The notes under the pieces were generated by a model. That model did not search any database. It was not told where the DNA came from and saw only the letters and a list, made by a program, of their open reading frames with translations. Both the position numbers and the translations under genes were made by a program. Source: Candidatus Saccharibacteria bacterium oral taxon 488 (lineage in GTDB: Bacteria; Patescibacteriota; Saccharimonadia; Saccharimonadales; Saccharimonadaceae). Taken from it: a DNA stretch of 64,000 bases. Positions 1 through 9,615 of this stretch are shown here, piece after piece. The stretch lies in NCBI GenBank assembly GCA_010202115.1, contig CP047917.1:310001-374000 (forward strand), written 5' to 3'. Each line of letters opens with the position of its first letter. The stretch's first letter is position 1.

Positions 1-2882
1 GTGCTTGAAATATTCTCGGTGGTATTTAATGATGTCATTAGTGCTTGTAGACATAATTCTGGATCAATTTGCTGTTTGATAGAGTCCACAGTCCCATGAA
101 TTATCAAGGCAATATATTCAATTGCGGCCAGAGGGCGTCTGGCCTTCAGAAGATTTCTAACTGTAGCTTCGGAATATTTGTCATCCGTACGTCGAAAATT
201 ATCGACCCTATCCCAGTATCTTTTAGTAAGGTCTTTATCTTGTTGTGCGGCCAATAGGTCCCAAGCGCTTTGACCGAATGGCAAAGCTAGAAGAAGTAGA
301 ATCTTTTGTTCGTTATTCCAGCTGGCAAAATCTAACTTATTGACCCAGTTGATGTCACCTTTATAATAGAAATATCTCGTATAAATGAAGTTACTAATAA
401 ATTCTTTTTCAGCTTTATTCTCGTTGAGGAATTTAGGCAATAACATATTTTCGATGGATGGATAATCTATAGAGCCCAGGCTAGATCCTATGGTGTACGG
501 AATCTTGGCTCGGTTAATAAGTTCATTCAACTGACAAATGGCATTATCTGAGTTTAAGATCTTGAGAAGTGATTCTCGCTGCTTCTCTTCCAGCTCTTTC
601 TTGCCTTTTTCCCAGTCGTTATAGCCTATTAGGTTGTGGTCAGAATTACTAAATAGATATATAGACTTATATAGATCATCCTCAGGCTCTATATCATCGG
701 CAATTTTTTTAAGTATCTCTGCTCTTTTGCCTTCATCTTTACTACGCCGATCTAGATTATTTATTTTTTTAAGTAATATCTCCCATATTACTTGCTTATC
801 TTTGTTAGCCATTTTTTGTAGATGTTTATTTAGTTGGTCTATGAAATTCGAAAAGGCATCATCTGTAAGATGGTCGATATTTTCAATTACATCGATAATT
901 TCTTGAAGAGACTCGGTTGTATCTATATAGAGATTTGAATAGTATGAACTCTCCTTCCACAGCTCTTGTTGCGTAATAGGCTGAAAGCTATTGGTAATAT
1001 CTAGCCATTCTGGAAGTTCCCTCTCCATGGTTGTTTGAGTCATATTCGGCAGTAAACCCTTGAGTAGCTCTCGCCCGACAGCTTTATGCTCATTGACTAT
1101 TTTTTCGACCACACCGTGTTGAACCTCTAAGGGGGCAAGCGTTTTCGGCTGCCACGGCAGGATCGTATGTAGGATGGTATCTAGGGAGCGCTTTTTATTC
1201 TCTGTCTGATCAATTTCGAGGGCTGCGATCTTAGCTAACGCTAAACTAGCTCGTGAAAAATATTTTTTATCCCAAGATAAATCAGCCAGCGCCCAGCGCA
1301 AACCAGTCATGTAATCCGACTGAAAGAATGAATCGCCCGAACTTTCCTTTATGACTATTGCAATTGGATTATTATTTTTTATTTCAAGGATGTTCTCTAG
1401 CTTTGACAAAAATTGAACTGGAGATGCTTGGGCGATTAAAGAGGTGTTGTCTGTGATGCTCATCCATAGTTTGGGGTTTTGATTATCAGAAAGCAACCTG
1501 TATACTGTATTATTTGCTGTGTTAGCTATTTTGTTGGCAGAGCACTTACGAAGTATGTCCTGGTTATTTGCAAGCATGGCCATACCATTTGCTACGCCAG
1601 TCCTAATTGTCGCTGAGTATGCTCGGCTCTTTTTGTAAATATTAGCCATATATCTTTCGTCTATTGGCAAATCTAGCGCTGGATTGATTTCACTCAGGAT
1701 CCTTAAGTAAATATCCGCAAAAACATCAATATGGTTGTCATAAATGCATTTACTTAGCTGCTCAATCGTAGATTTAATGTCAAGAACCTTCCACGTAGTA
1801 TCTCTTAGTTCTAGTACTTGATCATCGGTAGAATTTATTTCTTGGACTATGTCTAATAATGAGCCATCATCACATCTTAGCAATTCAGACACTATTTTTT
1901 TATCATTTGAATTTGCAGAGTCAAATTCACCAATTAAACATAGTAATGCTAGCTCTTTTTTGTGTGCTGTTTTAATTGTGATCTTGTTTTTTGACGGTTC
2001 TACTTTTTTGACTAATTGATTTTCATCCTGCAAGCTCACTACATCATCTTGTCGGATTACTTTCTCTTCTTCGAATATCTCCAGTAGTTTTTTAGGCAGA
2101 TCATCTTTTAATAGCTCTATCTGGTCTTTATTACGAGTAGCTACATAATGACAGAGCCGTTCCCATACAACTTTAGGGCTTACGTTATCTTTCCATTTTT
2201 TCTGTGCCAAGATGCTATGAATCAGGGCGACATTAATATCACCGTCTTCAAACAGATTCTCATGCATGTCAGATTTTATTATGAAGAAAGATTTCAAGAA
2301 CTCAAATTCCACTTCTCTGTCTAAAGTGACACCATTATTGGCTAGTATTAGTTGTTCACGCAGACGTTTAAGACCCTCGCGCTCCGGTTTGCCTCTACCC
2401 AAAGTCTTATTATCGTAGTTTTCCCAAAACTGATCAGCCGACTGATAAGAGCTTTGAATATGAGTCAGTATATTCTTCAGCCCAATTCCATTACTATCAA
2501 GACCACCAGTGACGAGCATTATTCTGTCAGAGTTCCTATTAAAGCTCTGGCTGTTAAAATCATTCCAAGCATCTTTTATGGTTTTTGTAAATTCACTACC
2601 TGAAAGGCGGATATTTCGCTTTACCTGGACTAGTAGTGTTTTTCTCGTATCAGTTAGCTTGTCTTTAAGCGTTACCTCGCAATCATCAGTCTTTCTTCCG
2701 TATCGCTCTGTCTGAAGTACTATCCTCGTTACTTCGCAGCTGTCCATTCTCGGCACTAGGCCTCCTGTTATCATTTGGATCACAAAAAAGGTCTGCACGG
2801 AATGCTCAAAAACATACCCATCGCCAGCTGCGGATATGGGGTTTGTGTATTTCTTGTTTATTATTGGACTGCCGCTGCTCAT
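1..2882 (-). CDS. Large Cap4-like nuclease-domain protein, probable antiphage defence (partial, 3' end beyond window)
   Basis: An uninterrupted reading frame runs from an ATG at 2882 to the left edge (960 codons, no stop reached). Residues about 20-110 look like a PD-(D/E)XK/Cap4-type DNase: GYVFE with E26, TDD at 65-67, and QVKR at 86-89, followed by an aromatic FTKTIKDAW helix. This arrangement is known from N-terminal nuclease domains of Avs/STAND-type and CBASS-associated effectors. The rest is helical and repeat-like. I found no Walker A motif in the visible part, so it differs from the usual nuclease-NTPase sensors unless an NTPase lies beyond the edge. The gene is much more AT-rich than its neighbours, suggesting horizontal acquisition. 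The defence role is inferred. Confidence 0.7.
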   Translation of the reverse strand, partial: MSSGSPIINKKYTNPISAAGDGYVFEHSVQTFFVIQMITGGLVPRMDSCEVTRIVLQTERYGRKTDDCEVTLKDKLTDTRKTLLVQVKRNIRLSGSEFTKTIKDAWNDFNSQSFNRNSDRIMLVTGGLDSNGIGLKNILTHIQSSYQSADQFWENYDNKTLGRGKPEREGLKRLREQLILANNGVTLDREVEFEFLKSFFIIKSDMHENLFEDGDINVALIHSILAQKKWKDNVSPKVVWERLCHYVATRNKDQIELLKDDLPKKLLEIFEEEKVIRQDDVVSLQDENQLVKKVEPSKNKITIKTAHKKELALLCLIGEFDSANSNDKKIVSELLRCDDGSLLDIVQEINSTDDQVLELRDTTWKVLDIKSTIEQLSKCIYDNHIDVFADIYLRILSEINPALDLPIDERYMANIYKKSRAYSATIRTGVANGMAMLANNQDILRKCSANKIANTANNTVYRLLSDNQNPKLWMSITDNTSLIAQASPVQFLSKLENILEIKNNNPIAIVIKESSGDSFFQSDYMTGLRWALADLSWDKKYFSRASLALAKIAALEIDQTENKKRSLDTILHTILPWQPKTLAPLEVQHGVVEKIVNEHKAVGRELLKGLLPNMTQTTMERELPEWLDITNSFQPITQQELWKESSYYSNLYIDTTESLQEIIDVIENIDHLTDDAFSNFIDQLNKHLQKMANKDKQVIWEILLKKINNLDRRSKDEGKRAEILKKIADDIEPEDDLYKSIYLFSNSDHNLIGYNDWEKGKKELEEKQRESLLKILNSDNAICQLNELINRAKIPYTIGSSLGSIDYPSIENMLLPKFLNENKAEKEFISNFIYTRYFYYKGDINWVNKLDFASWNNEQKILLLLALPFGQSAWDLLAAQQDKDLTKRYWDRVDNFRRTDDKYSEATVRNLLKARRPLAAIEYIALIIHGTVDSIKQQIDPELCLQALMTSLNTTENISS

Positions 2883-2890
2883 GATATAAA

Positions 2891-2896
2891 ATTATA
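2891..2896 (-). promoter_or_regulatory. Extended -10 box for the nuclease-domain gene
   Basis: On the minus strand TGCTATAAT lies 8 nt before the ATG at 2882, inside the 40-bp gap after the Nudix gene, so the defence gene probably has its own promoter. The very short leader has no Shine-Dalgarno sequence. Confidence 0.55.
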
Positions 2897-2922
2897 GCAT
2901 TTATACTAATATCTACACCCCG

Positions 2923-3327
2923 CTATTGCGAGTAGAACTGATCCATCATGGCCGACAGTGTCGAGTCAAGTTCAACCTGCCCCAGCTCATTGGCCCCAAT
3001 ATACCGCAGCTCGCTGACATCTGTCGTGGTTGTGGGTGGCGACACGAGGCGAGCGTGGTAGGCGATAATGAGCACCGGAGTGTCGAACTTTTTGCTCCAT
3101 GTTGGGATGATGATCGGCGCTGCGCTTGCAATTTCTATCTCGGCGCCCAGCTCTTCTCGGCACTCACGCTGCAAGGCCTCGGCTATGCCCTCGCCGTGCT
3201 CCAGCCCGCCGCCGGGTAAATCCCATGTATCGCTCCTCTCGCGGACGAATAGTAACTTTCCGTCCTCATAGATCAGTCCCTTGACCGACACGCGATAGCC
3301 AGCTCGGATATGTTTGAGCTCAGGCAT
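2923..3327 (-). CDS. Nudix hydrolase
   Basis: A 134-residue Nudix protein that would hydrolyse a nucleoside diphosphate linked to another moiety; the substrate cannot be told. The complete Nudix box is visible: G-x5-E-x7-REC-x-EE-x-G, from GGLEHGE to REELGAE, binding the catalytic Mg2+. An upstream in-frame extension reaches 3450, but AGGAG sits about 8 nt before the ATG at 3327, and the extension would lie wholly within the ATPase gene. With this start it overlaps the ATPase stop by 8 nt, so the two are probably co-transcribed and translationally coupled. A start at 3333 is the alternative. Confidence 0.85.
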   Translation of the reverse strand: MPELKHIRAGYRVSVKGLIYEDGKLLFVRERSDTWDLPGGGLEHGEGIAEALQRECREELGAEIEIASAAPIIIPTWSKKFDTPVLIIAYHARLVSPPTTTTDVSELRYIGANELGQVELDSTLSAMMDQFYSQ

Positions 3328-5830
3328 GATCATTTCTCCTGCCCCACCACTTGTGTATCTCGCAGGTGGTGATCGGGATGACGAACGAGGCGAGGCCGAT
3401 GAGTGCGCCGTGCCAGAAGTTGATCGGTGTGATGTGGAGGATTGTGCCAAGCGGGCCGAAGAAGACGAGTAGCTGTAACATCACCGACAGGCCGATGCCG
3501 GCGTAAAAACTGGCATTCATGACCCTGAGGCGGGTGAAGATTGACTCGCTGTCGGAGCGGGCGTTGAAGGCATTGGCCCACTGGCTGACCACCAGCGAGA
3601 TAAAGGCTAGCGTCTGCGCGTAGTCGTGGCCGTAATGCTTCTCGAAAAAGATATAGACCGCCAGCGCCATGACTGACATGGTGGCGGCGACGATGACCAT
3701 CCGCCAGATCATTTGACGGCTGAGAATCGGTGCGTCGGGGCGCTCCGGCGGGCGGTTCATGGCCTGCTTTTCGCCTGGCTCCAAGCCAAGCGGGATGACC
3801 ATTGAGGTGTCAGTGACCAGATTGACCCAGAGGATTTGCACCGGCTCCAGCGGGGTTTTGATGCCAATCAGAAGCGCGCCAATCATGGTGATCAGCTCGC
3901 CGGTGTTGGTCGACAGCAGATAAAACAACATACGGCGGACATTGGCGATGATGGTTCGCCCTTCGCGCATGGCGTCGATGATGGTTTTGAAATTATCATC
4001 CAGCAAAATGATAGCTCCAGCGTCACGCGCAATGTGCGAGCCCGAACCCATAGCCACGCCAATGTGGGCGTTACTGAGCGCTGGCACATCATTGACGCCG
4101 TCCCCTGTCATGGCGGTGATGTGGTGCTTTTTGAGAATGGTCAGCAAGCGGTATTTTTGCTCGGGGATGACGCGGGAGAAGACTTTGGTCTTGGTGACGA
4201 TGGCGTCCAGCTGCTCGTCGGACAGCTTGGCCATATCACGGCAATCGAACACCTCGTCGCGATTTTCAACCATGCCAAGTTCCCGGCCAATCTGATAGGC
4301 CGTCTCGAAATGATCGCCGGTGATCATCCGCACCGACACGCCCGCTTTCAGGGCGGCCCGGATAGCCCGCGGCGCCTCTGGTCTGAGTACGTCGGCCACG
4401 GCCACGAAGCCAGCAAGTGTCAGGCGCTGCTTGCCCAGTTGATCAAAGCCATCAATTGCCTCATCCAACTCGCCCGTTGCCAGTCCAATTACCCGGTAGC
4501 CGCGGGCGGTCATTTCATCAAGCATCTGCTGGGCGCGCTTTTTGGTGCGGGCTGACACGCGACAGGCCGCCAGGATGGTTTCGGGCGCACCCTTGACATA
4601 CAAGCGAAACTGCCGGCCGTGATGCCAGATGGTGGCGGACATGGCGTGGGCTTGACTGAATGGCAGGTCGCGAACTGGTGCGTGGCGTGGGGCGGCGCTC
4701 TGCTTGCGGGCGTATTCATTGAGGGCGATGTCCAGCGGATCGTGACTCTTGGCGTGAGCGCGGTTGACTACCAGTCCGATGATGCGGTCGATGTCCTCTG
4801 TCGCCTCGTCCGGTGTCCAGGTTTGCTGAACGGTCAGCTTGTTCTTGGTCAGTGTACCCGTCTTGTCAGTGGCGATGGTGGTGATGACGCCGATGGTCTC
4901 GATGGCGCGCATCTGATGCACCAGCGCCTTTTTGGCGGCCATCCGCCGCATCCCTAAGACCAGCACCACGGAAATCGCAATCGGCAAGCTTTCTGGCACG
5001 GCGCTCACCGCTAGGGCCATGACGAAGCGCAGACTCTCTAGTACATCCATGCCGCGCAGCAAACTCAGCCCAAAGGCAACGAGGGCGATGGCCGAGACGG
5101 CGGCGATGACTTTGGTGATGAGGGTGTCGATTTTTCGTTGGACTGGGCTTTGGGTCGATTCGCGCTTAGAGAGCATGGCGAGATTGCCAAACTCGGTCTG
5201 ATTGCCGGTGGCGACGACCACGCCAGTACCGGTGCCGCTGATGATGAATGAGCCTTGAAACAGCATATTGGTTTGCTCATACATTTCTTTGGTGCCAGTG
5301 AGGGCGTCGGCTTGTTTGGAGATTGGCAGTGATTCGCCGGTCAGCTGCGCCTCGTCTACCCGCAAATTGGCGCTATGAATGAGGCGGATGTCGGCAGGGA
5401 CTTTCTCGCCCTCGGCTAGTGAAACGACGTCGCCCGGAACCAGCTGGCTGGCGTCGATGCGCGTGGTACGATTGACGCGGTGAACGTCGACTTTTTGGGC
5501 GTCGTGGCGGGACAGGCTGCGCAGCACGCGGTCGGTTGAGAAGCGCTGAATGTAGAAAATAACGGCCGAGATGGCGGCGATGACGAAGATGATGATGGCG
5601 TCAATTGCCTCGCCATGCCAGAGGCTGATGATGGCGGCGATGAGCAGGACGAGCATAAAAATGTCGAGGAATGGCTCGAGGATGATACGCCAGAGCGGTT
5701 CGGATTGGACTTTGATGACGTTGAGGCCGTAGCGTTTTTGGCGGCGCTGGACTTCGGCCGCACTCAGGCCGCTACTCGAGGAACCCAGTCGCCGCAGTAC
5801 CTCGTCGCTTGATGATTGATAAAAATGCAT
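3320..5830 (-). CDS. Cation-transporting P-type ATPase (Ca2+/type II-like)
   Basis: An 836-residue P-type ATPase of the inner membrane. It has the N-terminal cation ATPase domain, the actuator loop TGES, the M4 segment with PESLP (type II pumps usually have PEGLP), the phosphorylation motif DKTGT, and the hinge TGDGVNDVPAL. The six C-terminal membrane segments are present. Length and motifs fit the SERCA/PMR1-like group that exports Ca2+ (or Mn2+). Lack of a large extra domain argues against heavy-metal pumps. Transcription starts close to the ATG from a -10 box 6 nt upstream, and the Nudix gene follows. The exact ion is inferred from family resemblance only. Confidence 0.9.
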   Translation of the reverse strand: MHFYQSSSDEVLRRLGSSSSGLSAAEVQRRQKRYGLNVIKVQSEPLWRIILEPFLDIFMLVLLIAAIISLWHGEAIDAIIIFVIAAISAVIFYIQRFSTDRVLRSLSRHDAQKVDVHRVNRTTRIDASQLVPGDVVSLAEGEKVPADIRLIHSANLRVDEAQLTGESLPISKQADALTGTKEMYEQTNMLFQGSFIISGTGTGVVVATGNQTEFGNLAMLSKRESTQSPVQRKIDTLITKVIAAVSAIALVAFGLSLLRGMDVLESLRFVMALAVSAVPESLPIAISVVLVLGMRRMAAKKALVHQMRAIETIGVITTIATDKTGTLTKNKLTVQQTWTPDEATEDIDRIIGLVVNRAHAKSHDPLDIALNEYARKQSAAPRHAPVRDLPFSQAHAMSATIWHHGRQFRLYVKGAPETILAACRVSARTKKRAQQMLDEMTARGYRVIGLATGELDEAIDGFDQLGKQRLTLAGFVAVADVLRPEAPRAIRAALKAGVSVRMITGDHFETAYQIGRELGMVENRDEVFDCRDMAKLSDEQLDAIVTKTKVFSRVIPEQKYRLLTILKKHHITAMTGDGVNDVPALSNAHIGVAMGSGSHIARDAGAIILLDDNFKTIIDAMREGRTIIANVRRMLFYLLSTNTGELITMIGALLIGIKTPLEPVQILWVNLVTDTSMVIPLGLEPGEKQAMNRPPERPDAPILSRQMIWRMVIVAATMSVMALAVYIFFEKHYGHDYAQTLAFISLVVSQWANAFNARSDSESIFTRLRVMNASFYAGIGLSVMLQLLVFFGPLGTILHITPINFWHGALIGLASFVIPITTCEIHKWWGRRNDHA

Positions 5831-5836
5831 ATGGTT

Positions 5837-5842
5837 ATTATA
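5837..5842 (-). promoter_or_regulatory. -10 box TATAAT, leaderless start of P-type ATPase
   Basis: TATAAT on the minus strand ends exactly 6 nt before the ATG at 5830. A transcript beginning at the usual distance would start on the start codon. No clear -35 is seen. Confidence 0.55.
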
Positions 5843-5962
5843 GCGTGAAGTGCGGCTTGGAGGAAATGGTAGTAAATGGCTTGGGGTATAGCTTGAAATG
5901 GTGGGTAATCATCGTACCTAGTTATAGTTGAGGCCGCTATTCTGCAACAGTTAATTACAGGC

Positions 5963-5998
5963 AAAAAGGTGCGCCTCCGGCTTCTGCCTCGCGCACCT
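5963..5998 (-). terminator. Rho-independent terminator after the ABC operon
   Basis: Perfect 8-bp stem AGGTGCGC/GCGCACCT (5967-5974 and 5991-5998) followed on the minus strand by a run of five T. It lies about 95 nt downstream of the ABC ATPase stop. The rest of the 5843-6092 gap holds another small inverted repeat near 6053-6074 and no convincing gene. Confidence 0.75.
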
Positions 5999-6092
5999 CT
6001 TGCTTGAGATGGGGGTTTTATGATTCTATCATCGTCAGTCGATTCGGTCGCTCCACGTACCGTAAGTGACGTGGGCCGCACCAGGCCTGACG

Positions 6093-6722
6093 CTATGCCC
6101 GTAGCTTCTTATCCTTCAGTTTCAGCACCACATCCGCCTCCTTAGCCAGCTGTTTGCTGTGGGTGACGACGATGACGCATTTGTCGTTTTCGTGGGCGGC
6201 TTGGCGCAGGATGTCGATGATGTCAGCAGCGGTAGTTTCGTCGAGGTTGCCGGTCGGCTCGTCCGCCAAGATGATCGGTGCGGAGGATACTAGCGCTCGC
6301 CCGATCGCCACGCGCTGTTGCTGACCGCCAGAAAGCTTCATGACGTTGCGGTGAATGTGATCGTCGTCCAGTCCCATGGCATGCAACGTTTCATTGGTGG
6401 CCTTGGAATTAACCAATTTCAAGTTTTCTAGCGGCGTCAGATAATCGATCAGGTTATAATTCTGAAACACCAGCGAGATATTGTGCTTGCGATGATGCGA
6501 ATACCCCTGCTCGGCGATGTCTTCGTCGTCGAACAAAATCTGCCCGCCAGTCGGCGTGTCCAGCCCCGCTAACAGCCCCAGCAGCGTCGACTTACCAGCG
6601 CCAGAACTACCGACGATGGCGTAGAACTTGCCTTTTTCAAATTGATAATTGATGCCGTTGAGCACATTGCTAGTGCCGTCGGCGTATGAATAGATAATAT
6701 CGCGTAACGTAAGTAATGACAT
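6093..6722 (-). CDS. ABC transporter ATP-binding protein (MacB/LolD-like)
   Basis: A 209-residue ATPase subunit. Walker A GSSGAGKS, Q-loop region VFQNYNL, signature LSGGQQQR, Walker B IILADEPTGNLD and the H-loop VTHS are all present. The LADEPTGNLD form is typical of the MacB/LolD/FtsE group, whose partners are FtsX-type permeases, and two such permeases lie directly upstream. The start has TTAGGAG at good spacing. The three genes form one operon that probably drives export or extraction of a peptide or lipoprotein at the membrane; the substrate is unknown. Confidence 0.92.
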   Translation of the reverse strand: MSLLTLRDIIYSYADGTSNVLNGINYQFEKGKFYAIVGSSGAGKSTLLGLLAGLDTPTGGQILFDDEDIAEQGYSHHRKHNISLVFQNYNLIDYLTPLENLKLVNSKATNETLHAMGLDDDHIHRNVMKLSGGQQQRVAIGRALVSSAPIILADEPTGNLDETTAADIIDILRQAAHENDKCVIVVTHSKQLAKEADVVLKLKDKKLRA

Positions 6723-6730
6723 GATAACTC

Positions 6731-7972
6731 CTAACTTAATTTTGCTAAAATTTGCTTTGGTGATTGGCGCATGATTGGCGCGGTGGCAGCGATGGCTGAC
6801 AGCAGAACGACCATGTAGCCGAAGGCGAAAGCCTGCAGGTAGGTCGCTGGTGGCGCGGCTTGCACTACGTTCTTTTCTATGCGCTGGCTTTGGTCGGTTT
6901 GCGCTGTGAGGGCGGTAGAAATCTGCGACGAGGCGACCGAGCCGATGGCGAGCGCGAACACCGAACTAACTGCGGCAATGATAGCAAGCTCCGCCAAGAG
7001 CTGTCCGATAATCTGCCGCTTTGACGTGCCGATGGACAGCAAGATGCCAATTTCATGCAAGCGGCCGCGCACCCAGAATACCAGCACCAGCGACAGCACC
7101 GCCAGCCCCGCTGCGGCTGCGCCGATGGTGGCAATCGTCAAGATGTTTTGAATGCCAGCGATGTTTTGGAGGACACCAGCGAATACCGCCCCGTTGTCGG
7201 TCAGGCTAAATTTTTTCCAATCGACGTTTGGTAGGCTTTTGGTGCGGTCTGTTAGCGACTTCAGCTGATGCGGATTTTCGGCGAAATACGTTGCCCGCGT
7301 CAACTGCTGGCTACCCGTCAGCTGCTGCGCCGCAGCCAAGTTGGTGATGAGATGATTCTCCGCCATGTCGGACTGCAAGACCGCTGGCTTTTCGCCTTTG
7401 CCGCTGAAGATGCCCATGACAGTCACCGTCACCCGCCGGCCGTCTTTGGTAATGTCCAGCTTGTCGCCTGGCTTGATACCATTTTTCTCAGCAAACGTTT
7501 TGTGAACCAGCGCCGCGTTTTGATCGTTCGCCGTTAGGTGCTTGCCCTGCTCTAGTTGGTAAAATCGACCGGTGAACTCGCCGAGCAGATTACTCTCTGT
7601 CGCGCCCGTCACCTTCGCCTCGCCAGCCACGTTAGCGTCCAGCTGAACGCCGCTGCCTGCCGTGTCGATCAATTGTTTGCCCGGCAGTCCCGCGGTAGTC
7701 TCTGATTGGAAATTATGTGCTTTGACCTTGTCCAGGCGCTGCACCTGTCGTGCCGTCTCCATTGGCACCTCGCCCGACGGTTGCTTGCTGGCGATACTAA
7801 AGCCGGCACGAATGTTCCGCTCGACCGATTGCTTCAGCTGCGCCATCGTCTGCTGTACCGTCAGCGTACCGATCAGCAGCGTGAAAATCAGCGTCATGAT
7901 CAGGGCGATGGTCAGGCTGCGACGCCGTTTGCGCGCCACAGCCGTCCAGGCTCGTTTGATAATCGTCATCAT
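6731..7972 (-). CDS. ABC transporter permease, FtsX/MacB family
   Basis: A 413-residue permease with one N-terminal membrane helix (about 18-42), a large extracytoplasmic domain (about 45-270), and three C-terminal helices from about 275. That is the MacB/FtsX topology. It starts 6 nt after the upstream permease stop and precedes the ATPase. It resembles the upstream permease in layout, so the pair may act as a heterodimer with the ATPase encoded at 6093-6722. Such systems act by mechanotransmission rather than by a channel; this is family knowledge and not visible here. Confidence 0.88.
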   Translation of the reverse strand: MMTIIKRAWTAVARKRRRSLTIALIMTLIFTLLIGTLTVQQTMAQLKQSVERNIRAGFSIASKQPSGEVPMETARQVQRLDKVKAHNFQSETTAGLPGKQLIDTAGSGVQLDANVAGEAKVTGATESNLLGEFTGRFYQLEQGKHLTANDQNAALVHKTFAEKNGIKPGDKLDITKDGRRVTVTVMGIFSGKGEKPAVLQSDMAENHLITNLAAAQQLTGSQQLTRATYFAENPHQLKSLTDRTKSLPNVDWKKFSLTDNGAVFAGVLQNIAGIQNILTIATIGAAAAGLAVLSLVLVFWVRGRLHEIGILLSIGTSKRQIIGQLLAELAIIAAVSSVFALAIGSVASSQISTALTAQTDQSQRIEKNVVQAAPPATYLQAFAFGYMVVLLSAIAATAPIMRQSPKQILAKLS

Positions 7973-7978
7973 TTGCCC

Positions 7979-9361
7979 CTAGTCCACTTCGGTTAGTAAT
8001 TCTTTTGGCGTTAACTGAGTAATCGGTCGAGAGGCCAGTAGCACCGCGATGATAATCACCGCCAGTCCAGCGCCCCACACCGCCAGCAGATCCGTTGGTT
8101 GCACGCCAACCGTCACCTTTTCTAGCGTACGCGATGACGTCACCGAGTCAGCGTCAGCACCGAGCGATGCACCGTTGAGGGAACTGCCAGCTTGACGCGT
8201 GGCATTCTGTGCCGCCTGCGATACCACGTGATCACCCATTTGCTGGGCAATCAGCCCCGCGGTAAAGTATGATGCGCCGAAACTCAGCACCGCGATCATC
8301 ACCAGCTCAGCGATATATTGCAGCACAATCTTTGACTGCGGCACACCCGTCGCCAAGAGCACGCCTGCTTCGCGCTTGCGCTCGTTCATCCACAAGTACA
8401 GCACCATGCCGATCACCGCGACGCTGACCAGCGCCGTTGCCCACAGCATACCGTCGATCAGACCGTACACACCGTTCACTGCGCCAGTCACGCCGGCTAG
8501 TTCCTGGCTATTCTTATTCAACTGGTACTTTTGCCAATTGACCGGTAATTTATTTGCCCGCGCCATCACCTCGTCCAGCTGCTTGGTGCCTTTGGTGAAG
8601 AACGTGGCGTCCTGATAAATCTCGTTTTGCTCTGTGTACGCATTCAATTGGCGGGTCGTCGCGATGTCAGTCAAGAACAAATTCTCAAACAGTTCCACCT
8701 GATACGTTGCCTGCTTTGGGTTTTTGCCGTTAAATATACCGACGATTTCTACCTCAACCTCGTCCTTGGATGGATGTTCGTTATCGGTGTCGTATTGATT
8801 GGCCTTTAGTTTGATTTTACTGCCAAGCTTCAGGTTGTTGGCCTTGGCGAAGTCTTCATGCACCAAAATCTTGTGTGAATCGTTCTCGGTGATGTGCCGG
8901 CCAGCGATGAGCTTGAGCGACTCAGCCCGGAACTTTTTCTCGGACTCAGATTTATTGACGCCGATGATGGTAGCGGCGTTGCCAAACTGTTTATCTTTCT
9001 CGGCATCATAACCGCTACCGCCACTCGGTAGTGGCACTAGCTTGGTATTGATAAAATCGACCGTGGCGTTCTGGCGCTTGACATAGTCCGTCACGCCTTC
9101 CAGGTTCTTCACTGCGTCGATGTCTTTGTTCGACACCGTCCCCGAGCCGCGGGCCGTTCCCGGATTGGTGCGCGGATTATTGCCCAGCGTGAAGCCAGCC
9201 TTGAGCGTTTTGTCCAGCGACTGCGCCGCCGCGTCGGTCGAATGCTTGATGGCAAATCCACTCAGCATAATCGTCGACATACACAGCAAAATCGCCAGCA
9301 AAATCAGCGTTTTGAGTTTTTTCCTGGTGATATACAACCAGGCACGTTGTATAAATGACAT
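7979..9361 (-). CDS. ABC transporter permease, FtsX/MacB family
   Basis: A 460-residue permease with the same topology as the one encoded downstream: a basic N-terminus, one helix (about 15-38), a long Lys/Asn/Asp-rich external domain, and three C-terminal helices ending in a cytoplasmic TPKELL motif. It is first in the operon. The ATG has AGGAGAT just upstream, so unlike many genes here it uses a normal leader. A possible response-regulator site overlaps its promoter (see 9387-9418). Confidence 0.88.
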   Translation of the reverse strand: MSFIQRAWLYITRKKLKTLILLAILLCMSTIMLSGFAIKHSTDAAAQSLDKTLKAGFTLGNNPRTNPGTARGSGTVSNKDIDAVKNLEGVTDYVKRQNATVDFINTKLVPLPSGGSGYDAEKDKQFGNAATIIGVNKSESEKKFRAESLKLIAGRHITENDSHKILVHEDFAKANNLKLGSKIKLKANQYDTDNEHPSKDEVEVEIVGIFNGKNPKQATYQVELFENLFLTDIATTRQLNAYTEQNEIYQDATFFTKGTKQLDEVMARANKLPVNWQKYQLNKNSQELAGVTGAVNGVYGLIDGMLWATALVSVAVIGMVLYLWMNERKREAGVLLATGVPQSKIVLQYIAELVMIAVLSFGASYFTAGLIAQQMGDHVVSQAAQNATRQAGSSLNGASLGADADSVTSSRTLEKVTVGVQPTDLLAVWGAGLAVIIIAVLLASRPITQLTPKELLTEVD

Positions 9362-9386
9362 AGATCTCCTTTCTTGGTTCTATGTC

Positions 9387-9418
9387 AGTGTAGCAGGGGT
9401 GTGTGAAGGGAATGTGAA
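9387..9418 (-). promoter_or_regulatory. Promoter with TTCACA direct repeat upstream of the ABC operon
   Basis: On the minus strand TACACT (9387-9392) serves as a -10 box. Two TTCACA copies (9402-9407 and 9413-9418) lie 11 bp apart, one helical turn, over the -35 region. This is how OmpR-family regulators bind activated promoters; the cognate regulator is unknown. The remaining stretch 9419-9615 shows no gene. Confidence 0.4.
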
Positions 9419-9615
9419 ATGGACAATGAGATCACAACGGATTATTTTTACTAATCAAGAGATGAGGACAAAAATATGAATTTAACACCTTAGAATTGCT
9501 TAGTCTGTCATTATGCTTCAGGACAAAATGTCTTAATGGATGATGACATTTTCAGGTTGTGATTGCTTATTTCTTCTCAAGCTCAGCTTTTGCGGCAATA
9601 TGCATAGAGATGGTG

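Noticed and set aside
3836..4555. Long plus-strand frame of 239 codons
   Set aside because: Lies antisense within the P-type ATPase gene, whose motifs are unambiguous; no ribosome-binding site.
5764..6081. Minus-strand frame of 105 codons between the ATPase and ABC genes
   Set aside because: Spans a terminator hairpin and the ATPase promoter; no ribosome-binding site and no protein-like sequence.
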